A stretch of DNA of 9,006 nucleotides, taken from positions 1 to 9,006 of the forward strand of contig JAEWME010000083.1 of NCBI GenBank assembly GCA_023393265.1. The letters are read 5' to 3'. The notes beneath the pieces were generated by a model. That model made no database searches. It worked only from the letters and a program-made list of their open reading frames with translations, and was not told the DNA's origin. Positions 6,227-9,006 of this stretch are shown piece after piece. How positions within the stretch are numbered: position 1 is the first letter of the stretch; the number at the start of each line of letters is the position of its first letter. A program made the translations under genes and the position numbers. This DNA is from Bacteroidota bacterium. GTDB lineage: Bacteria > Bacteroidota > Bacteroidia > Bacteroidales > Prolixibacteraceae.

Positions 6227-7126
6227 TTAAATCAAATTTAAAATCGACTGCTCCGCAACTTCAAGTTGATATAGGCCACCCAGCATCACCGAAAGATTTT
6301 TCTGGATGTGGCCAATCGGAACATCTAAGCAAACCGGGTAAGCGTAGTCTTTCACCGCATCGAGAATAATCTCGCTGGCTGATAAGCCAAATGGCGATTC
6401 GTTGTCTTTCATTTCAGTAAAACCTCCCACAACCAGCCCAGCCAGGTTTTCAAGTACTCCTGAAAGTTTAAGGTTCTGTATCATCCGGTCGAGGTGGTAC
6501 AGGTATTCCGACAAATCTTCAATCAGGAGAATTTTGCCTGCGGTTTGCAGTTGCCAGGGCGTTCCCTGCAGCGCGTAAATCAGCGAAAGATTTCCGCCAA
6601 CCAGTTCGCCTTCGCAGCTTCCGTGTCGGTTCAGTTCGTTCGCCGGAGCCTGAATTTTCGATTTTCCGTTTCGCAACAACTCCATCAGGCTAAAAAAACT
6701 GGCCGATGGCTTCTTATTTTCAATAAAAAAACCGGGCATCGCCCCGTGAATGCTTGCAATGCCAAATCTATTCAACACATTGTGCAAAACAGTTATGTCG
6801 CTAAAGCCCACCAACCATTTCGGATTTTGCCTGAACAGGGAAAAGTCAACCAGTTCCAGCAGCCGCATGGTCCCGTACCCGCCACGGGCACAAACGATCG
6901 CCTTTGCATCCTGATCGTCAATCGCTTCCTGCAGATCGGCAGCACGTTGGCGATCGGTTCCGGAATACTGAAAATGCTTATCGAAAACATGGCTGCCAAC
7001 GACAACTTCAAAACCTTCATCCTGAAGCAATTCAATCCCTGAAAGAATTTTATCCTTTTGCACTTTGCCCGCAGGCGAAATAATCCTGATTCGGTCGCCA
7101 GGCTTCAAAAACGGAGGAATAATCAT
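6227..7126 (-). CDS. LD-carboxypeptidase, peptidase family S66 (LdcA/MccF-like)
   Basis: A 299-residue protein with the complete S66 pattern: an N-terminal PGDRIRIISPAG (9-20), CARGGYGTMRLL (79-90), the nucleophile Ser109 in GFSDIT (107-112), then GELVGGNLSL (173-182), Glu203 in LIEDLSEY (201-208), GGFTE (234-238) and His273 in VPIGH (269-273), so the Ser-Glu-His triad is intact. LdcA enzymes remove the terminal D-Ala from L,D-linked tetrapeptides during cytoplasmic murein recycling. MccF relatives cleave peptide-nucleotide antibiotics. With no signal peptide the recycling role is the more likely. yraN follows after one base. An exact -7 element and the mscL terminator lie upstream, so it may have its own promoter. 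Confidence 0.92.
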   Translation of the reverse strand: MIIPPFLKPGDRIRIISPAGKVQKDKILSGIELLQDEGFEVVVGSHVFDKHFQYSGTDRQRAADLQEAIDDQDAKAIVCARGGYGTMRLLELVDFSLFRQNPKWLVGFSDITVLHNVLNRFGIASIHGAMPGFFIENKKPSASFFSLMELLRNGKSKIQAPANELNRHGSCEGELVGGNLSLIYALQGTPWQLQTAGKILLIEDLSEYLYHLDRMIQNLKLSGVLENLAGLVVGGFTEMKDNESPFGLSASEIILDAVKDYAYPVCLDVPIGHIQKNLSVMLGGLYQLEVAEQSILNLI

Positions 7127-7194
7127 CGTTCGAATTTTTGTGTTCTTTCAAAAGTCGGAAAAATTTGGCAAACAGCAAGACATACTGACTGCGC

Positions 7195-7202
7195 CAAACA
7201 TA
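7195..7202 (-). promoter_or_regulatory. Candidate -7 element for the LD-carboxypeptidase/yraN pair
   Basis: Read leftward, TATGTTTG matches TAnnTTTG exactly, about 70 bp before the start codon at 7126. No TTG occurs at about 19 bp upstream, where the mscL terminator hairpin lies instead, so it would need to work without a good -33 element. Weak. Confidence 0.3.
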
Positions 7203-7230
7203 AAAATAGCGGACCAAAAACAGCCCGCTA
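7202..7230 (-). terminator. Rho-independent terminator of mscL
   Basis: Read leftward, TAGCGG (7230-7225) pairs with CCGCTA (7212-7207) in a 6 bp stem with a 12-nt loop containing a T-run, followed by TTTTT (7206-7202). It lies about 23 bp after the mscL stop codon. The stem is short but GC-rich and correctly placed. Confidence 0.65.
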
Positions 7231-7253
7231 TCATTTATCGTTCCGGTATTAAA

Positions 7254-7682
7254 TTATTTCTGTTTCAGCAAATCGCGGATTTCTGTCAACAAAACTTCTT
7301 CCTTGGTTGGAGGTGGAGGGGCCGGAGCTTCAACCGGCGCAGCTACTTCTTTTTTCTTCAGGCTGTTCATCGCTTTGATCATCATAAAAATAGCGAAGGC
7401 CACAATTAAAAAATCAACGGTAACCTGAATAAAATTTCCGTAATTGATCGACACAGCCTGGCTGGTTATCTGACCAGCAGCGTCAACAACCGGATCTTTC
7501 AGTACTATTTTCAGGTCGGTGAATTTAACCCCGCCCAGAAGCAACCCAATCGGAGGCATAATCACATCGGCAACCACCGAGCTTACGATTTTTCCAAAAG
7601 CACCACCAATGATGATACCCACTGCCATGTCGACCACATTCCCTCGCATGGCAAAAGCTTTGAATTCACTGATTAACTTCAT
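7254..7682 (-). CDS. mscL: Large-conductance mechanosensitive channel MscL
   Basis: A 142-residue protein, the normal length. The N-terminal amphipathic helix [17 protein letters not shown] (6-22) leads into TM1 (about 15-45) with the pore-lining stretch [13 protein letters not shown] (21-33) and MPPIG (42-46). A periplasmic loop of about 50-80 follows, then TM2 (about 83-104, beginning near [14 protein letters not shown]). A cytoplasmic tail holds a Pro/Ala-rich linker (114-125) and the terminal helix [15 protein letters not shown] (128-142) that bundles the homopentamer. MscL opens under membrane tension during osmotic downshock to release solutes. It follows the lipid kinase gene by 68 bp with no clear promoter seen in the gap and is followed by its own terminator. 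Confidence 0.97.
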   Translation of the reverse strand: MKLISEFKAFAMRGNVVDMAVGIIIGGAFGKIVSSVVADVIMPPIGLLLGGVKFTDLKIVLKDPVVDAAGQITSQAVSINYGNFIQVTVDFLIVAFAIFMMIKAMNSLKKKEVAAPVEAPAPPPPTKEEVLLTEIRDLLKQK

Positions 7683-7750
7683 ACTTGTTGAATTTTAGTT
7701 TGATATGATAACCTGCTTTGATTTCTATTTGTTCAGTGTCTGAATTTATT

Positions 7751-8698
7751 TCACACAGACTTAAGGTATTTTTCAGGATTAAAAATTACAGCTAATTTTT
7801 GAGAAATCAGTGAAACTTCGAACTGATTATTACCTAAAATTTCGCCGTCGGCTTCTCCTGCAATGCTTCCGGCAGAACTGATTGAAACATGGGTAGCTGC
7901 GTGGGTCGAGACGCGGTGGTCTTTCACAAATTCGCCGGAATAAAGCCCCTTCAGGTTTCGAAGAATGCCCCAGAATCCGATTTTCCGGATAACAGTCACC
8001 TGAAAAAGTCCATTATCGGGCACGGCTCCGGGAGCCTGCATCATGCCGCCGCCGTTGTATTTTCCAATGCCTATACTGGCCGAAAAAATAAGTTCATCAA
8101 TGGCTTTTCCGTCAATAACGATGCGCGTTTTATTCACCCTATATTTCAGGAAACTGGATCCCAGCGCCTGCAGATAAAGCGAAATACCCGATTTTCCTTC
8201 GTTTTTCAGTTGATTGGTTTTTTCGGCAACCATCGCATCGAAACCAAAACCAGCCATGTTGGCGAAATAGCAAACACGCCCTGCGCCGTTTTCAGAAAAA
8301 ATGATTTTACCAACATCCTGACGCATCACGTGGTGTCGCCTGATAATCTTTACAGCCGCCTTGTATTTGTTGGGAATTCCGAAGGTTTTGATCCAGTCGT
8401 TGCCGGTTCCGACAGGAATCATCCCAACGGTAATTTCCTCGGGAAGACAGGCACGTTGAGAAAAAATACCATTCACCACTTCGTTTAAAGTTCCGTCGCC
8501 TCCGGTAACAATCAGGTTGCGGTAGCCCGACAAAATAGCGTCGATCGTTAGCTGGATGGTATGCTTTGGAAATTCTGAAATTACCAGATCGAAATTAAAT
8601 CCCTTCTTCCGGAGTATCCCGGTTATTTTTTCCTGATCGCGTTTTCCCCTGCCCGACCCGGCGTGAGGGTTAAGAATGACAAACCATTTGCGTTCCAT
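7751..8698 (-). CDS. Diacylglycerol kinase family lipid kinase
   Basis: A 315-residue protein of the DagK/YegS/sphingosine-kinase fold. The nucleotide-binding half shows LNPHAGSGRGKR (9-20), GGDGTLNEVVNG (66-77) and PVGTGNDW (95-102). The C-terminal beta-rich half shows ANMAGFGFDA (146-155), GGGMMQAPGAVPDNGLF (216-232) and GEADGE (281-286), all typical of bacterial soluble lipid kinases. It would phosphorylate a lipid alcohol such as diacylglycerol (or a sphingoid base in sphingolipid-making Bacteroidota) from the cytoplasmic side of the membrane. There is no signal peptide or membrane segment, as usual for the family. It is 89 bp downstream of the HAD phosphatase and 68 bp upstream of mscL. 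The precise lipid substrate is not predictable from sequence. Confidence 0.93.
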   Translation of the reverse strand: MERKWFVILNPHAGSGRGKRDQEKITGILRKKGFNFDLVISEFPKHTIQLTIDAILSGYRNLIVTGGDGTLNEVVNGIFSQRACLPEEITVGMIPVGTGNDWIKTFGIPNKYKAAVKIIRRHHVMRQDVGKIIFSENGAGRVCYFANMAGFGFDAMVAEKTNQLKNEGKSGISLYLQALGSSFLKYRVNKTRIVIDGKAIDELIFSASIGIGKYNGGGMMQAPGAVPDNGLFQVTVIRKIGFWGILRNLKGLYSGEFVKDHRVSTHAATHVSISSAGSIAGEADGEILGNNQFEVSLISQKLAVIFNPEKYLKSV

Positions 8699-8787
8699 GC
8701 ATGCTGTCTAAAATACAGGCATTCAAGATAGAGAAAATACAATTGAAAACAATTCTTCCGATCTGGTTATTGCTGAAAAGTTCCTGC

Positions 8788-9006
8788 TTAGCCGAGCAAC
8801 ACCTCAGCCAGTTCGTCGACTGTTTCGACGAAATAATCGGGATTGCATCCGGCAAGCATTTCCTCCGTTCCAAATCCATAGCCAACGGCCAGCGAGGCAA
8901 TTTCGTTTTCGCGGGCGCCAATCATGTCGTAGTGTGTGTCGCCCACCATCACAACTTTCGGCGACGGGGCAATCTGGTTTTTCGTCAATAGTTGTTCAAT
9001 CAGCAA
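8788..9006 (-). CDS. HAD family hydrolase, phosphoglycolate-phosphatase-like (partial, C-terminal part)
   Basis: Only the last 72 codons are in the window; the frame stays open past the right edge, and the TTG at the edge is probably an internal leucine codon. The visible part holds HAD motif IV, VVMVGDTHYDMIGA, with the Asp pair that positions Mg2+, then AVGYGFGTEEML and PDYFVETVDELAEVL, the normal end of phosphoglycolate phosphatase/PGMB-type enzymes. The motif I nucleophile Asp and motifs II-III are outside the window, so the substrate is uncertain. It is followed on the same strand by the lipid kinase after 89 bp. Confidence 0.85.
   Translation of the reverse strand: MLIEQLLTKNQIAPSPKVVMVGDTHYDMIGARENEIASLAVGYGFGTEEMLAGCNPDYFVETVDELAEVLLG

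Noticed and set aside
6494..7409. Plus-strand frames opposite LD-carboxypeptidase and mscL
   Set aside because: They are shadows of intact minus-strand genes with recognised catalytic and membrane motifs.
7889..8488. 199-codon plus-strand frame opposite the lipid kinase
   Set aside because: The minus-strand kinase has all expected motifs, and the plus-strand product has no recognisable domain.
8723..8752. Possible promoter of the lipid kinase gene (TTG, 19 bp, TATCTTGA read leftward)
   Set aside because: Spacing is right but the -7 element has two mismatches in an AT-rich gap, so it is too weak to list as a feature.
8741..8754. AATTG-AAAA-CAATT inverted repeat after the HAD gene as a terminator
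   Set aside because: The 5 bp stem is nearly all A-T and has no clean T-tract directly after it.

Overview
The window looks like chromosome of a Bacteroidota member, probably an environmental Marinilabiliales/Prolixibacteraceae-type organism. The reasons are the product set, A-rich leaders without clear Shine-Dalgarno sequences, and a textbook Bacteroidota promoter (TTG, 19 bp, TAnnTTTG). The genus-level guess is inference. No RNA genes, insertion sequences, CRISPR arrays or tRNAs were seen. The nine CDSs, two of them cut by the window edges, account for almost all of the sequence.

Left part (1-1584, minus strand): a carbohydrate-binding family 9-like protein is followed by the N-terminal 285 residues of a lipoprotein beta-mannosidase of glycoside hydrolase family 2, which runs off the left edge. 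A 335 bp divergent intergenic region (1585-1919) then holds a strong rightward promoter, a weaker leftward -7 candidate, and inverted and direct repeats that could be operators.

Centre (1920-5804, plus strand): this is the most interesting region, a tight three-gene operon with gaps of 12 and 3 bp, closed by a rho-independent terminator. It encodes (i) a membrane-anchored tetraheme NapC/NirT/NrfH-type cytochrome c fused in one polypeptide to a formylglycine-generating-enzyme-like (SUMF1/EgtB/PvdO) domain that lacks the catalytic cysteines; (ii) a Gfo/Idh/MocA oxidoreductase with a twin-arginine signal and a possible lipobox; and (iii) a TIM-barrel sugar isomerase/epimerase-like protein, also with a twin-arginine signal. 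All three products should act on the periplasmic face of the inner membrane. My inference is a periplasmic sugar oxidation/rearrangement module linked to the quinone pool or to a heme-fed FGE-like domain. It may be related to the 3-keto-sugar routes for glycoside breakdown known in Bacteroides, but the exact reaction cannot be read from sequence.

Right part (5860-9006, minus strand): a housekeeping block transcribed leftward, in transcription order a HAD phosphatase (its N-terminal part lies beyond the right edge), a diacylglycerol-kinase-family lipid kinase, the MscL mechanosensitive channel with its own terminator, an S66 LD-carboxypeptidase, and a YraN/UPF0102 nuclease-fold protein one base downstream. 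These are envelope and stress maintenance functions and show no obvious link to the central operon.
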